64,000 nucleotides of DNA from Phycisphaerae bacterium. GTDB lineage: Bacteria > Planctomycetota > Phycisphaerae > UBA1845. The number at the start of each line of letters is the position of its first letter. Position 1 is the stretch's first letter. Location of the stretch: assembly GCA_029260075.1 (NCBI GenBank), contig JAJDDY010000023.1:1-64000 (forward strand), given 5' to 3'. The notes beneath the pieces were generated by a model that saw nothing but the letters and a program-made list of their open reading frames with translations, searched no databases and was not told the DNA's origin. A program made the position numbers and the translations under genes. Below, piece after piece: positions 46,870-55,521 of the stretch.

Positions 46870-47016
46870 CATTGTTTTGTCCACATCTCCTCGGATGTGG
46901 TGGGGCGCGGTGACTCGCGCTATCTCCTGGCTTGAACCCAGCTAGGTCAAGTAAGGAGGGGGAGAGACAACCGGCGACGTGGCCCGGAAACGGGATTGCG
47001 GCGCCGGTTGTTTATT
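46870..47016 (+). ncRNA. Structured RNA candidate with four hairpins and U-tract
   Basis: Four consecutive hairpins: CCACATC/GATGTGG (46881-46900); GCGCG/CGCGC (46905-46920); a composite stem CTCCT/AGGAG (46924-46958) enclosing CTTGA/TCAAG; and ACAACCGGCG/CGCCGGTTGT (46967-47011), which encloses CCCG-GAAA-CGGG, a GNRA tetraloop. The last stem is followed by TTATT, as at an intrinsic terminator on the plus strand. There is no plus-strand gene downstream, so this looks like a free-standing RNA or the 3' end of a longer one, not a riboswitch. It does not match SRP RNA, tmRNA, RNase P RNA or the common c-di-GMP riboswitches by eye. Confidence 0.45.
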
Positions 47017-47150
47017 GGTACCGACGCGATTTGCATGTGTCCGTTCGCGACCACTTCCTTAAGCCCTGTGATATGTCTCGCGCTAGGATTCGTTGGGAGA
47101 TTGGGTAAGCGCGTGGATTCGCTGGATCGTGGCGTCTTGCGGTCGACCGG

Positions 47151-48029
47151 TTAGCCGCCGAGCGTGGCTTCTGCGTCCGCGAGTTGTTCGGGGAGCCCTT
47201 CGCGGACTTCGTCGCACTGCTCTTGCGTGATGGCCAGTGACTCCAGCATCGCCGGCGTAATTTCGCCGCCCTGCGCGGAGAGGTAGAACCCGACCTTCTC
47301 CTGGCAGCTCATGATGTCCGCCACCTGAATCAACGTGGCCATGTTGCGAAGCTCCACGCTTAATGATTCGGGGTTGTGGTGAAAACCGACTGCGGCCCGC
47401 AGGTGTCGCGGGAACTTCCACTTGGTCGTCAGCCCCACTCCGAATGCCTGGTGGTCGGCCCCGATCAATTCCCGTTCGCACTCCAGGAAGTTGATGTCAG
47501 ACCCGTGACACTTGTTGATCACGTCCGCGAACTCGTCGGGATAGGTCTGCCGTTCGACCAGCGTTCCGATATCGTGGATCAGTCCGGCGACGAAGATTTC
47601 GTCAGTCATTCCCGGATGCGGTGAACACTTGGCCAGTGAACGTGCAGCCACAGCCACAGCGACACTATGTCGCCAAAGGTCGGACGCGCTAAACTCTTCG
47701 GAGATGCGCTTGCCCTTGAACAACCGAGCGATCGATGCGGCGATGGCAATGTTCTTGATGGCGGACAGGCCGAGAAGAATAATGGCGCGATCGACGCTGG
47801 CTACCTGACCGGGTAGTCCGTAGAACGCCGAGTTGACGACCTTGAGAACTTTGACGGATAGAGCGGGATCGTTCTTGATCACATCGTGCAAGTCGCGTGC
47901 GGTGCTCTTGGCGTCCTCAACGATCTCGATGATCTTGATCGTCACTTCCGGCAGCGTCGCGAGATCGCCGATCTTGGCAAGAGCGGTGTCGACAACTTGT
48001 TTGGCGTTATTGGCTGTATCTACAGTCAT
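47151..48029 (-). CDS. HDOD-domain signalling protein
   Basis: A 292-residue cytoplasmic protein with a single HDOD domain over about residues 20-225: LPEVTIKIIEIVED, the IKNDPALSVKVLKVVNSAFYG segment, AIILLGLSAIKNIAI and a degenerate HD region (GLIHDIGTLV near 150, IGADHQAFGV near 190). HDOD proteins occur in chemotaxis, c-di-GMP and other signal-output roles, usually without catalytic activity. GAGG lies 6 bases before the ATG. It is 147 bases downstream of neuC on the same strand. No associated response-regulator or GGDEF domain is present. Confidence 0.92.
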   Translation of the reverse strand: MTVDTANNAKQVVDTALAKIGDLATLPEVTIKIIEIVEDAKSTARDLHDVIKNDPALSVKVLKVVNSAFYGLPGQVASVDRAIILLGLSAIKNIAIAASIARLFKGKRISEEFSASDLWRHSVAVAVAARSLAKCSPHPGMTDEIFVAGLIHDIGTLVERQTYPDEFADVINKCHGSDINFLECERELIGADHQAFGVGLTTKWKFPRHLRAAVGFHHNPESLSVELRNMATLIQVADIMSCQEKVGFYLSAQGGEITPAMLESLAITQEQCDEVREGLPEQLADAEATLGG

Positions 48030-48176
48030 CGTCTACCTCACTCCAAGACCACCGGTTTGATCACCCATCGACAGACCAATATCGATATAGCAAACCGCAC
48101 GCGCAACTCTGCATCGTTGGAGGTTTATCGTCAGGAAGCTGGTGTTGATTGAGTCCTCGGCTGGTGGAGATCAAGA

Positions 48177-49313
48177 TCAATACCGGTTCAGTTTGTGCAG
48201 GTTGGCGTCTGTCAGAGGCATTACGGCTATGTGTTCGGCGATTCTGCGTCCGGCTCGTCCGTCACCGTATTCACCGTTGCAGCCGATTATCGGTCGCTTC
48301 TTGAGCGCCGTGCGCAGTCCCTCTCGTATGCCATCGGCCGTCTCGTTGGTGTCCACTACGGACCGGCCGTTTCGCTGACGCCCGGCCTGTCGCGAGCCAA
48401 CGTTCACTACGGGAGTCCCGGCGGCTGCGGCTTCGATCACACCGCATGACGAGTTGCCCAACAGCACACGCGAGTTGATCAGCAGCTTCAAGAAGCTTGT
48501 ACGGTCGAGCGATCGGACCACGGTGGCTGAACCGTTACTCCGGTCGCGGTGGGCCTCGATGGCTTCGACGATTCCGAGATGACCTCGATCGCTGTTCGGG
48601 TAGACGATGGTCGTGGCCAATCCCGTCGCATGCACCGAGTCGAGAATCGCCCGCATCACTCGACGTTCGCGACTTGCAGGCCGCCCGCACGGATGCTGCA
48701 CGATGAGGGCGTGGTTATCTTTCTTGGCTAGACCGTGCGCTTGGCGGAGTTGTATGAGCTGGTCGAGCCCGGGCGCCCCAACGCATTGGACTCGCTCCGG
48801 GTCTTCGCCCATTCGAATAATGCGCTTGGCCGCGCTTTGAGTGGCCGGTAGATGTAGATGGGCAAGCTTGGTGATGGCGTGGCGTAGGCTGTCGTCCGCG
48901 TCGCCGGGCGCGAGGTCGCCGCCGTGAATGTGCGCTAGAAACCGACCGGTCGTGATGGCCGCGAGTGCACCAGCCATCGCCTCAATTCGATCGCCCAACA
49001 CGAGGACGATATCCGTATCGGCGCGGTCGAGATACTTGGCGATACCCGCAACGCCGCGCGCCAGCCCGTCAGCTTGGTCCGTCGGTCCGTCGCTACCGGT
49101 TTGCATACGCACGCGCGCGTCAATGCGCCAACCGTCGCTCGTCACATCCTCTACTGTGCGCCCGAACTTGGGCAGTAGATGCATGCCTGTCACGACGAGT
49201 TGAAGGTGCAGCTTGCGATGTTTTCGGATCGCCTGCATGGGCGAACACAGCAACCCATAATCCGCCCGCGTGCCTGTGATCACGGCCACACGACGACGTT
49301 GACGTGTGCTCAT
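48177..49313 (-). CDS. neuC: Hydrolysing UDP-N-acetylglucosamine 2-epimerase (NeuC/LegG type)
   Basis: Converts UDP-GlcNAc (or a related UDP-sugar) to ManNAc-type sugar plus UDP, the first committed step of nonulosonic acid synthesis. The 378-residue protein opens with RVAVITGTRADYGLL, diagnostic of this branch of the epimerases, and has VLGDRIEAMAGA, HIHGGDL, GNSSCGVIEAAAAGTPVVN and NGEYGDGRAG. ATG 49313 is used because it overlaps the neuB stop (ATGA). The overlaps through neuA-neuB-neuC show one operon read on the minus strand. Whether the product is sialic, legionaminic or another acid cannot be told from the sequence. Confidence 0.93.
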   Translation of the reverse strand: MSTRQRRRVAVITGTRADYGLLCSPMQAIRKHRKLHLQLVVTGMHLLPKFGRTVEDVTSDGWRIDARVRMQTGSDGPTDQADGLARGVAGIAKYLDRADTDIVLVLGDRIEAMAGALAAITTGRFLAHIHGGDLAPGDADDSLRHAITKLAHLHLPATQSAAKRIIRMGEDPERVQCVGAPGLDQLIQLRQAHGLAKKDNHALIVQHPCGRPASRERRVMRAILDSVHATGLATTIVYPNSDRGHLGIVEAIEAHRDRSNGSATVVRSLDRTSFLKLLINSRVLLGNSSCGVIEAAAAGTPVVNVGSRQAGRQRNGRSVVDTNETADGIREGLRTALKKRPIIGCNGEYGDGRAGRRIAEHIAVMPLTDANLHKLNRY

Positions 49314-50389
49314 GTCAACATATCCCACGTCAGCATGGTGTTGGCGTTGATCTCAACCGAGGTCTTCCGCCGTACGATGTCCTGCAAGCTGTCCGGCGCC
49401 AGGCCGACACCGGGCCGCTTGAGGGTCAACATCTCCGACGTCAAACTTGTACCGCTTGGAATGTCTACGGTGGTGAATACGCTCTTACTCGCCACCTGGC
49501 GCACTTCCTTGGCGCATTCGGCAAGTCCGATCGTACCGTCGCCAAGAGCTCGCTCCACCGCACGCACACCAGTGACGTACGCGCTCAACTCGTCGGGCGC
49601 AAGGGACATCGCATGGTCCGGACCGGTCGCCTCACGATCGAACGTGAAATGTTTTTCCAGGAGGCACGCCCCGGCTGCGACGGCCCACGCACCGGTGTCG
49701 GTTGACGTCGTGTGGTCACTCAGTCCGCACAGCAAACCCGTGTCGCGCGTTAGTGACGCGATCGCCCGAAGGTTGATCGAATCCAACGGCGTCGGATAAC
49801 AGCTCACGCAGTGCATCAAAATCAGCCGCCCGCCAGCACCTACACGTTCCAGGCTGCTGACGGTTGTGCCAATTTCCGTGGCTGTTGACGCCCCGGTCGA
49901 CAGGATGAGAGGCAAACCCGTTGCTATCGCTCGATCGAGCAGCAGCGTATCGGTCAGGTCGGTCGACGCGATCTTGATCGCTTCCACGCCCAAGTTCACC
50001 AAGTCGTCAACCTGCTTCGGACCGAATGGTGTCGCCAGAAACATGATGCCGCGTCGATCGCAATGCTCGCGGATTCGACCCATCGCATCGGCACCGAGTT
50101 CGAGCGAGGCCAGCATGGCCAGTTGCGATGTGTGGCGGCACGACTTTCGCTGGTAGTCGGCGAGCGGCGCAGATGACTCGACAAGATCCGCGGCGTTGAA
50201 CAGTTGGAACTTGACGGCGTCGGCGCCCGCGTCGGCTGCGATGTCGACCAAGCGAAATGCCCGTTCGACTTGCCCGTCATGATTGACGCCGGCTTCGGCG
50301 ATGACGAACACGCGCTCGCCCGTTCCGACTTGGTGCGTGCCGATCGATACGGTCGAGTCGGCGGATCGAGTTCGTTCAGGCGTTGACAT
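49310..50389 (-). CDS. neuB: N-acetylneuraminate synthase family protein (NeuB)
   Basis: Condenses ManNAc (or a deoxy analogue) with phosphoenolpyruvate to form a nonulosonic acid. The 359-residue protein has the NeuB TIM barrel (FVIAEAGVNHDGQVERAF near 28, AVKFQLF near 58, LATPFG near 119, ILSTGAS near 163, GLSDHT, LEKHFTFDR near 243) and a C-terminal SAF/antifreeze-like domain (VFTTVDIPSGTSLTSEML, about 299-317). It overlaps neuA by 14 bases and neuC by 4, so translation is coupled. Confidence 0.95.
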   Translation of the reverse strand: MSTPERTRSADSTVSIGTHQVGTGERVFVIAEAGVNHDGQVERAFRLVDIAADAGADAVKFQLFNAADLVESSAPLADYQRKSCRHTSQLAMLASLELGADAMGRIREHCDRRGIMFLATPFGPKQVDDLVNLGVEAIKIASTDLTDTLLLDRAIATGLPLILSTGASTATEIGTTVSSLERVGAGGRLILMHCVSCYPTPLDSINLRAIASLTRDTGLLCGLSDHTTSTDTGAWAVAAGACLLEKHFTFDREATGPDHAMSLAPDELSAYVTGVRAVERALGDGTIGLAECAKEVRQVASKSVFTTVDIPSGTSLTSEMLTLKRPGVGLAPDSLQDIVRRKTSVEINANTMLTWDMLT

Positions 50390-51107
50390 GGTTCGGACAC
50401 TTCTCCCGAAAGCGCAGTATGGCTTCAGCCATCAGCAGGTCGATCGGCTCGTCGACATCAACAGCCTCGTCAGCCCCCTGCACTAAGGCACGTCGATCGC
50501 GACCGAGAAACGCCTGATGATCGTCGGGCGTGAGTAGGGCGTCGAACAGCGCGTTGCGGGTCACGGCCACCACCGCACCGTCGTGGTAATACAACGGCGA
50601 AAGGTCTTGCCGTCGGTAGATGTTGTTGGATCGAAACGACGCCATGCGATCGCCGTCGAGTCGGTGAATCCAATCGGGGTGCTGCTTCGTCACACGGGCC
50701 ACGCTGCGTACGGAGTCTGCACCCGTTGCAGCAAGCTGGGCAATGGCCCGGTTGATCAGCCCATCAGCCCGAACCGGGATGTTGCCGTATAGCAGCACTA
50801 CGACGTCCACGCGATGGCCGCTCGATTGCTCAAAGTGCTCGACAGCGTGGCGAGCGGCTGCATCAACCGTGGCCGCGTCCGTGGCCAGTTCCTGCGGTCG
50901 ATCGACGACCGTGACGCCGGCTTTTCTTGCGACGATCTTGGCCGGCTCTGAATCGGTGGTCAACACGACGGCTGAGAGCGACTTGCTGCTCGCGGCGTGG
51001 TCGATTGTGTATGCGATGAGGGGGCGGCCGAGCAGATCGTGGACGCACTTGTTGCGTAGTCCTTTGCTACCGGCACGGGCAAGAATCACACCGAGGTGGC
51101 AAGTCAT
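50376..51107 (-). CDS. neuA: CMP-nonulosonic acid cytidylyltransferase (NeuA)
   Basis: Activates the nonulosonic acid as its CMP derivative for transfer. The 243-residue protein begins CHLGVILARAGSKGLRNKCV, the CTP-binding loop of CMP-sialate synthetases, and has VVLTTDSE, RPQELATD, VVLLYGNIPVRA and DVDEPIDLLMAE. ATG 51107 is preferred to the TTG one codon earlier. Length matches single-domain PtmB/LegF-like enzymes. It is the first gene of the neuABC operon. A GGCTTGACG/CGTCAAGCC palindrome lies 31 bases upstream. Confidence 0.93.
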   Translation of the reverse strand: MTCHLGVILARAGSKGLRNKCVHDLLGRPLIAYTIDHAASSKSLSAVVLTTDSEPAKIVARKAGVTVVDRPQELATDAATVDAAARHAVEHFEQSSGHRVDVVVLLYGNIPVRADGLINRAIAQLAATGADSVRSVARVTKQHPDWIHRLDGDRMASFRSNNIYRRQDLSPLYYHDGAVVAVTRNALFDALLTPDDHQAFLGRDRRALVQGADEAVDVDEPIDLLMAEAILRFREKCPNHVNA

Positions 51108-51137
51108 CAATGGAAGTATCGGACGATCTGCGGCATG

Positions 51138-51162
51138 GGCTTGACGCCGGCGACGTCAAGCC
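51138..51162. promoter_or_regulatory. Palindrome upstream of neuA
   Basis: GGCTTGACG and CGTCAAGCC are perfect 9-base inverted arms separated by 7 bases, 31 bases upstream of the neuA start. It could be an operator or a hairpin; the arms contain TTGAC, which resembles a -35 box. Nothing shows which protein would bind. Confidence 0.35.
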
Positions 51163-51178
51163 TCCGCCAAGTCTCGCT

Positions 51179-51263
51179 ACTGCGCGAATTCCTTCTCGCA
51201 CCTGTCCCGTCCGCCCGCTGGTGCGTGTATACTTCTGCTGGTGCGTGAATCCCTTCTCGCACC
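51179..51263 (-). repeat. Conserved-loop hairpin pair
   Basis: On the minus strand 51240-51263 has a perfect GGTGCG/CGCACC stem around AGAAGGGATTCA. A degenerate partner lies at 51179-51202 (loop AGAAGGAATTCG, four stem pairs). It is within the 318-base spacer 51108-51425 between the sigma-factor gene end and neuA; apart from the palindrome listed separately, I see no gene there. Confidence 0.7.
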
Positions 51264-51425
51264 GAATTCGATGGAAACCCCTCCCACCGATTCCCCGGCG
51301 TCATGGAATGCACAACATAGAGGTCGTTATCCCATGAACAGCTGTCTCCCACCGGAGCGCATGCGGCCCGACGCACGGACCCGAACGTTGGAAATCTCGC
51401 CTATGAAGGAACTGCAAATGTGGAA

Positions 51426-53105
51426 CTAGCTGGCGAAGGCGTCGCCGAGTGATGGGGGAAGCAACTCGCGAAGGCGCAATAGGGCACGGCGTTCGATCTG
51501 ACGGATGCGCTCTTTGGTGACGCCGAACCGCCGACCGAGCTGTTCGAGAGTTACGGAACAGTGCGAACTGCCTAGACCGAAGTGGTGGCTGACGATTTCT
51601 CGCTCGCGTTCGGATAGCTCACGCAGCCCGTCGGAGATAAGCTCGCGAATCTTTCGGCGATCGCTGCCCAAAGATGGTGCCTCGCGATAGTCGGCTGCAC
51701 TGCCGAGCAATTCGTCTTGACCAGTGACGTAGCGGGATCCGTGATACAGTGATTCGGGAATTGACCGGGCGTAGTTTTTCATCACCGCCCACGTCGCGTA
51801 CGTGCTGAACTTAATACCGCGTGTATAGTCAAATCGCTCGACGGCACGCATCAGCGAAACGTTGCCGTCGCTGATGGTCTCGAAGAAGCTCGGCGCCCGG
51901 CCTACGTGTTTCTTGGCGATGCTGACGACGAGTCGCAGGTTGGCGGCAACGATCCGTTGACGGAAGGTCTCAGCCTGCTCCACAAGCACACCGATCGCGG
52001 CGTGCTGATCGCAAGTCAAATCGTCGAGCTCGACCGCAGCCAGCGCTTTGCAGAGTTTGAACTTGACGTAGTTGTACCGGCGGAACAAGTCCTGCTCTTG
52101 CTCGCGGTTGAGCAGTGGCGTGTGGTACAACGAACGCAAGTAGGGCGGTAGATCGCGCGGAACCTTTGGCACGGGCACCTCGGGAACCGGTGGTTCGTCC
52201 GCCTCAAGGATGATGGCGTCGGCGCCCGGTGCGTCGAACAGTTCGGCGTGAACGCAGTCCCACTTGGCTTGTCGCCATTCGTGGACTTCGACGAAACGCA
52301 GCGCATGCTCGACATCTTCAACCGCACAGTCGAAGGCCGAAGCGATTGACGACACGACCTCGCCGGCCTTGTGGCAACGCCACATCGCCCGGAAACGCTC
52401 GCCACATGCGTCGAGCGCAGCGTCGGTGAACAACCCGCCGGATGGGTCGGATTGATCGAAACGGCGAAGCGTGTATCGAACGGTTTCTACGGCGCGGCCG
52501 GTCTCTTCGGCGATCAGGCGAGCTGCAGCGTGCAGTTTCAACGGCCGATTGGCTATGAGCTCGCGTGCGCGGCCGACAATGTGGGCACGCTCGTCATCGG
52601 AGAGTTGGCGAAACGACGCCCCACGGGCCACAAGGTCTCCGTGTTGGCGCATGAAGCGGTCGACGGTTCGCGAGAGGAACGCAAGGCGATTGACGCCGTC
52701 TTCGTATACGACGCGGATGCCCATCAGACCACGATCACGCCAGCGACGGATGGTCTTCGTGCTGACGCCGAGCACCTCAGCCACTTGCGCATGTGTCTTA
52801 AAGGGTTCGCCCAAGTCGGCTGCGGCGATGTTGCCGCGGCGACTGACGAACTCAGCAAGCGTCACAAGGTCGCGAACCAGTGCGGCTCCGGGAATGGAGG
52901 CACCGGGCTCGGCGTTGCGCTTGCGGTATTCCGTGATGTGGTAACACACGAAATCGAACGGATAACTCTGGTTTGGATCAACGAGATCAAGAAGGTTCTC
53001 GACGCCGCGGATTTGCTTGACGCGAAGTCGGCGCGGGGAGTGCGTCAGTTGGTTGGCCAGATCCTCCATATCGCTGTTGAAAAACTTCGGCATCGATCGC
53101 CCCAT
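51426..53105 (-). CDS. Sigma-70-family factor with N-terminal HTH module
   Basis: A 559-residue sigma factor. Conserved parts are region 1.2 at about 316-345 (DLPPYLRSLYHTPLLNREQE), region 2 at 385-450 (NLRLVVSIAKKH, then DGNVSLMRAVERFDY and KFSTYATWAVMKN) and region 4 at 495-548 (TLEQLGRRFGVTKERIRQIE). Ahead of them lie about 315 residues not found in RpoD: a MerR-like helix-turn-helix at 103-130 (FKTHAQVAEVLGVSTKTIRR) and two further HTH-like segments near 185-215 and 248-272. A TTGACC/GATAAT promoter lies upstream. The context gives no target genes. It could recognise special promoters or link sigma activity to a second DNA site. Confidence 0.88.
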   Translation of the reverse strand: MGRSMPKFFNSDMEDLANQLTHSPRRLRVKQIRGVENLLDLVDPNQSYPFDFVCYHITEYRKRNAEPGASIPGAALVRDLVTLAEFVSRRGNIAAADLGEPFKTHAQVAEVLGVSTKTIRRWRDRGLMGIRVVYEDGVNRLAFLSRTVDRFMRQHGDLVARGASFRQLSDDERAHIVGRARELIANRPLKLHAAARLIAEETGRAVETVRYTLRRFDQSDPSGGLFTDAALDACGERFRAMWRCHKAGEVVSSIASAFDCAVEDVEHALRFVEVHEWRQAKWDCVHAELFDAPGADAIILEADEPPVPEVPVPKVPRDLPPYLRSLYHTPLLNREQEQDLFRRYNYVKFKLCKALAAVELDDLTCDQHAAIGVLVEQAETFRQRIVAANLRLVVSIAKKHVGRAPSFFETISDGNVSLMRAVERFDYTRGIKFSTYATWAVMKNYARSIPESLYHGSRYVTGQDELLGSAADYREAPSLGSDRRKIRELISDGLRELSEREREIVSHHFGLGSSHCSVTLEQLGRRFGVTKERIRQIERRALLRLRELLPPSLGDAFAS

Positions 53106-53282
53106 TGCGGGTTGTGCATGATCACCCCATTGGTTGGCGGGGTTGTCTCGTGTGGCCAGCGGTCGGCACCGGCCCGTGGATGCTTGCGCCTTGATCTTGG
53201 CTGGGGTTGTCCCTGTTCACCAAACTCACGGGCCGGAGGTCTGGCTCAGATAGCTTCTCCGGGGCCAGCCAACCGCATACAT

Positions 53283-53311
53283 ATTATCGCCCTGACATAG
53301 CCAAAGGTCAA
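53283..53311 (-). promoter_or_regulatory. Sigma-70-type promoter of the sigma-factor gene
   Basis: On the minus strand TTGACC (53306-53311) and GATAAT (53283-53288) are separated by exactly 17 bases, each matching the consensus at 5 of 6 positions. It implies a leader of about 170 bases before the ATG at 53105. The other part of the 307-base gap 53106-53412 shows no gene. Confidence 0.5.
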
Positions 53312-53412
53312 CTCAGCGTCCCTGAAATCCCCAAATTGGATCGGGTCAAACGGAACCTATCGACGCCATTTCGCAATTGTGCCCCGCTGCGGCAGGTGAG
53401 GCGTAGCAAGAC

Positions 53413-55266
53413 TTATCGGTCCTCAAGTTGGGCCAGCCGTTTCGAGAAAACCTTGGCGTACGGCTCGGTCTCGCGACCTTGCAGCGCCTTCCGGTAGCCC
53501 TCGATGGTTTCGGAGAGATAGCCGTCGTATCCAAGGAGCGACATCAGGTATGTAGCGCCGGCGGCCTGTGCGGTGATCGTCCAATTACCCTCGGACGCTT
53601 TGCCGTGGGCGCGCTTTAGGGTGGACATGGCTGTCTCAATTTCTTCGGCCGCGGCGTCGCGCGAATCTTGGGATTTCGCATGCTCAGCTTCGACATCGGC
53701 TTCGGTAAGACGGAGGCGATCGGTCACTGTACCCAGCGTCGTGGCGAGATCTTCGTAGGCACGGTGGCGGTCGGCGTATATCCAGGCGCGGGCCAACCGG
53801 GCGTCGGCCTCTTGTGCGGCAATTTGCCCGCTCATCCAGCCGTCGCCGGTTCGGGCGGCGAACGCTGATTGATCACGAGCTTCTTGTGATAGGCCTTGGA
53901 TTGCTTGTTGCGCTTCGCTGATCCAGGCGTCGGTGTTGCGCGCGGCTTGTGAGAAGTTCTTCGCGGCTTGGTCGAACAGGAGCAGGGCGTCATCTTCTGC
54001 TGCGAAGGCCTCGGAATCGAGCTTCCGTAGTTGATCGTAGGTTTCACCTCCCACGGTGATCGCGTGGCGCATTTGCTTGTCGGTCGCCCGACGTGTCGCT
54101 TGCTGTGATGACCGGACCCCTGCGATCTGCTCGATCGCCGTCTTAAGACTGTCGTGCCTACTCTGGTGGGCTTTCATCGTTGCGGCAAGCACAGATTGGT
54201 ATTGGCGAAAGTGAACCAGTCCGAATTCGCGACTCAGCTCCGCGTTCGCGCCGTCCTCTACGAACCGCGCGGTGAGGTACTCGCCTGGGAAGTCCAATGT
54301 TGCGGACGAATACGCGCCGAACTCCAACTTATGCGCCTCTCGCGTGGCTTCTCGGTATATCTGATCTTGTCCGGCCATGTCCCTTTGGAACCGTTCGACC
54401 CCGTCGGATTCACTGAGATCGGCTCCATCAAGGCGAAGCGCTTCCATCGTCTGTCGGGCTTCGTCGCGGCGCTTTCGCGTGCTGGCAAGGCGTGTTGACA
54501 AATCGGCGACACGTCCGTCCGCCTCGCTGAGATGCGTTTGATCGTCGGCGAGGAGCCGATCGACCTCGGTCAGGCTGGCGGAGAGCGCGGACTCCGTTTC
54601 GTCCAAAGCTTCGTTTTGGGCCGGTGATTTACCTGCTTCGAGCTGCGCAACGGTGCGTGCGAAACCGACCAGCTTGGCCCGTAGGCGATCGGCTTCGACC
54701 CGCAGAAGCTGAGCCGCGGAGCGGTCCTGCTGACCCTGATGGTATTGAATCACGCCTTTGAGGCGTCCCGCCTCGGCGTAGGATCGTGATGTTTCGGAAC
54801 CCACAGAAAACGCCAGAGCCTGCTGCACCGCGGCCATCGCATCATCCAATAGGCGGTCGTTGTCTTCGATGAATCGGTCCTGCGCACGCACGCCTCGGTC
54901 GATGTCGCCGGCGATGTTGCCATACGTGGCGGTGGCTTGTCGCACCGAGTCTCCGCGAAAATCGTTGGGGCGATACGCCTCCCAAATCGACTCATGGATC
55001 TGTTGGTAGGCGTCGGCTAGGTCGTCGGAGATATCGCTGGTGTCGACGACGATTCCCTCGTCATCGAGGGCGTTCAGTATCATCACGTTGAAGGGTAGAT
55101 CGGCGGCGTATTCGTGAAGCAAGCGGCGGGCACGTTCGACTTCACGAGCCGCATCACTTCGAACGGCGGACTTGGCGTCTTGCAAGGCCGATGGCGCCAA
55201 CCATACCGACGCACCGACAATCAATCCGCCGGCGGTTACCGCTGCCGTCAGGGTACTTTGATTCAC
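53413..55266 (-). CDS. Long coiled-coil protein with N-terminal membrane segment
   Basis: A 617-residue protein from GTG 55266, chosen because AGGAG lies exactly 6 bases upstream; the frame remains open to 55503, but that part is not gene-like. Residues 5-27 are a hydrophobic segment (TLTAAVTAGGLIVGASVWLA), which could be a signal anchor. The rest is almost entirely predicted alpha-helix with heptad patterns and high Ala/Gln/Glu/Arg, interrupted by short loops, consistent with an extended coiled-coil envelope or scaffold protein. No catalytic motif is seen. It lies between the sigma-factor gene and the transglutaminase-like gene. Confidence 0.75.
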   Translation of the reverse strand: MNQSTLTAAVTAGGLIVGASVWLAPSALQDAKSAVRSDAAREVERARRLLHEYAADLPFNVMILNALDDEGIVVDTSDISDDLADAYQQIHESIWEAYRPNDFRGDSVRQATATYGNIAGDIDRGVRAQDRFIEDNDRLLDDAMAAVQQALAFSVGSETSRSYAEAGRLKGVIQYHQGQQDRSAAQLLRVEADRLRAKLVGFARTVAQLEAGKSPAQNEALDETESALSASLTEVDRLLADDQTHLSEADGRVADLSTRLASTRKRRDEARQTMEALRLDGADLSESDGVERFQRDMAGQDQIYREATREAHKLEFGAYSSATLDFPGEYLTARFVEDGANAELSREFGLVHFRQYQSVLAATMKAHQSRHDSLKTAIEQIAGVRSSQQATRRATDKQMRHAITVGGETYDQLRKLDSEAFAAEDDALLLFDQAAKNFSQAARNTDAWISEAQQAIQGLSQEARDQSAFAARTGDGWMSGQIAAQEADARLARAWIYADRHRAYEDLATTLGTVTDRLRLTEADVEAEHAKSQDSRDAAAEEIETAMSTLKRAHGKASEGNWTITAQAAGATYLMSLLGYDGYLSETIEGYRKALQGRETEPYAKVFSKRLAQLEDR

Positions 55267-55521
55267 CGTTAGCTCCTGTGGCCACGCACGAAAAACAAGG
55301 CGGGTCGGCCGATCGCAGGCGACCGATGCCTGTGAGCAGGTAATCTCGGTCGACCGCCCAACGCACCGAGCGACCAACTTCAATTCGCGCAGCCCCACTA
55401 CAGCATAAAGCCGCACGCACGATAGAACCGGGGATTCTACACGGCGAAGCACGTCGAGGGAAGGGGGAGATGCCCACGATCGCCGGCTTGGAAGCCTGTT
55501 CAACCCCTTTTCCGCATTCCG

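Noticed and set aside
51334-51429. 31-residue plus-strand frame beginning MNSCLPPERMRPD
   Set aside because: No ribosome site, overlaps the end of the sigma-factor gene and has no other support.
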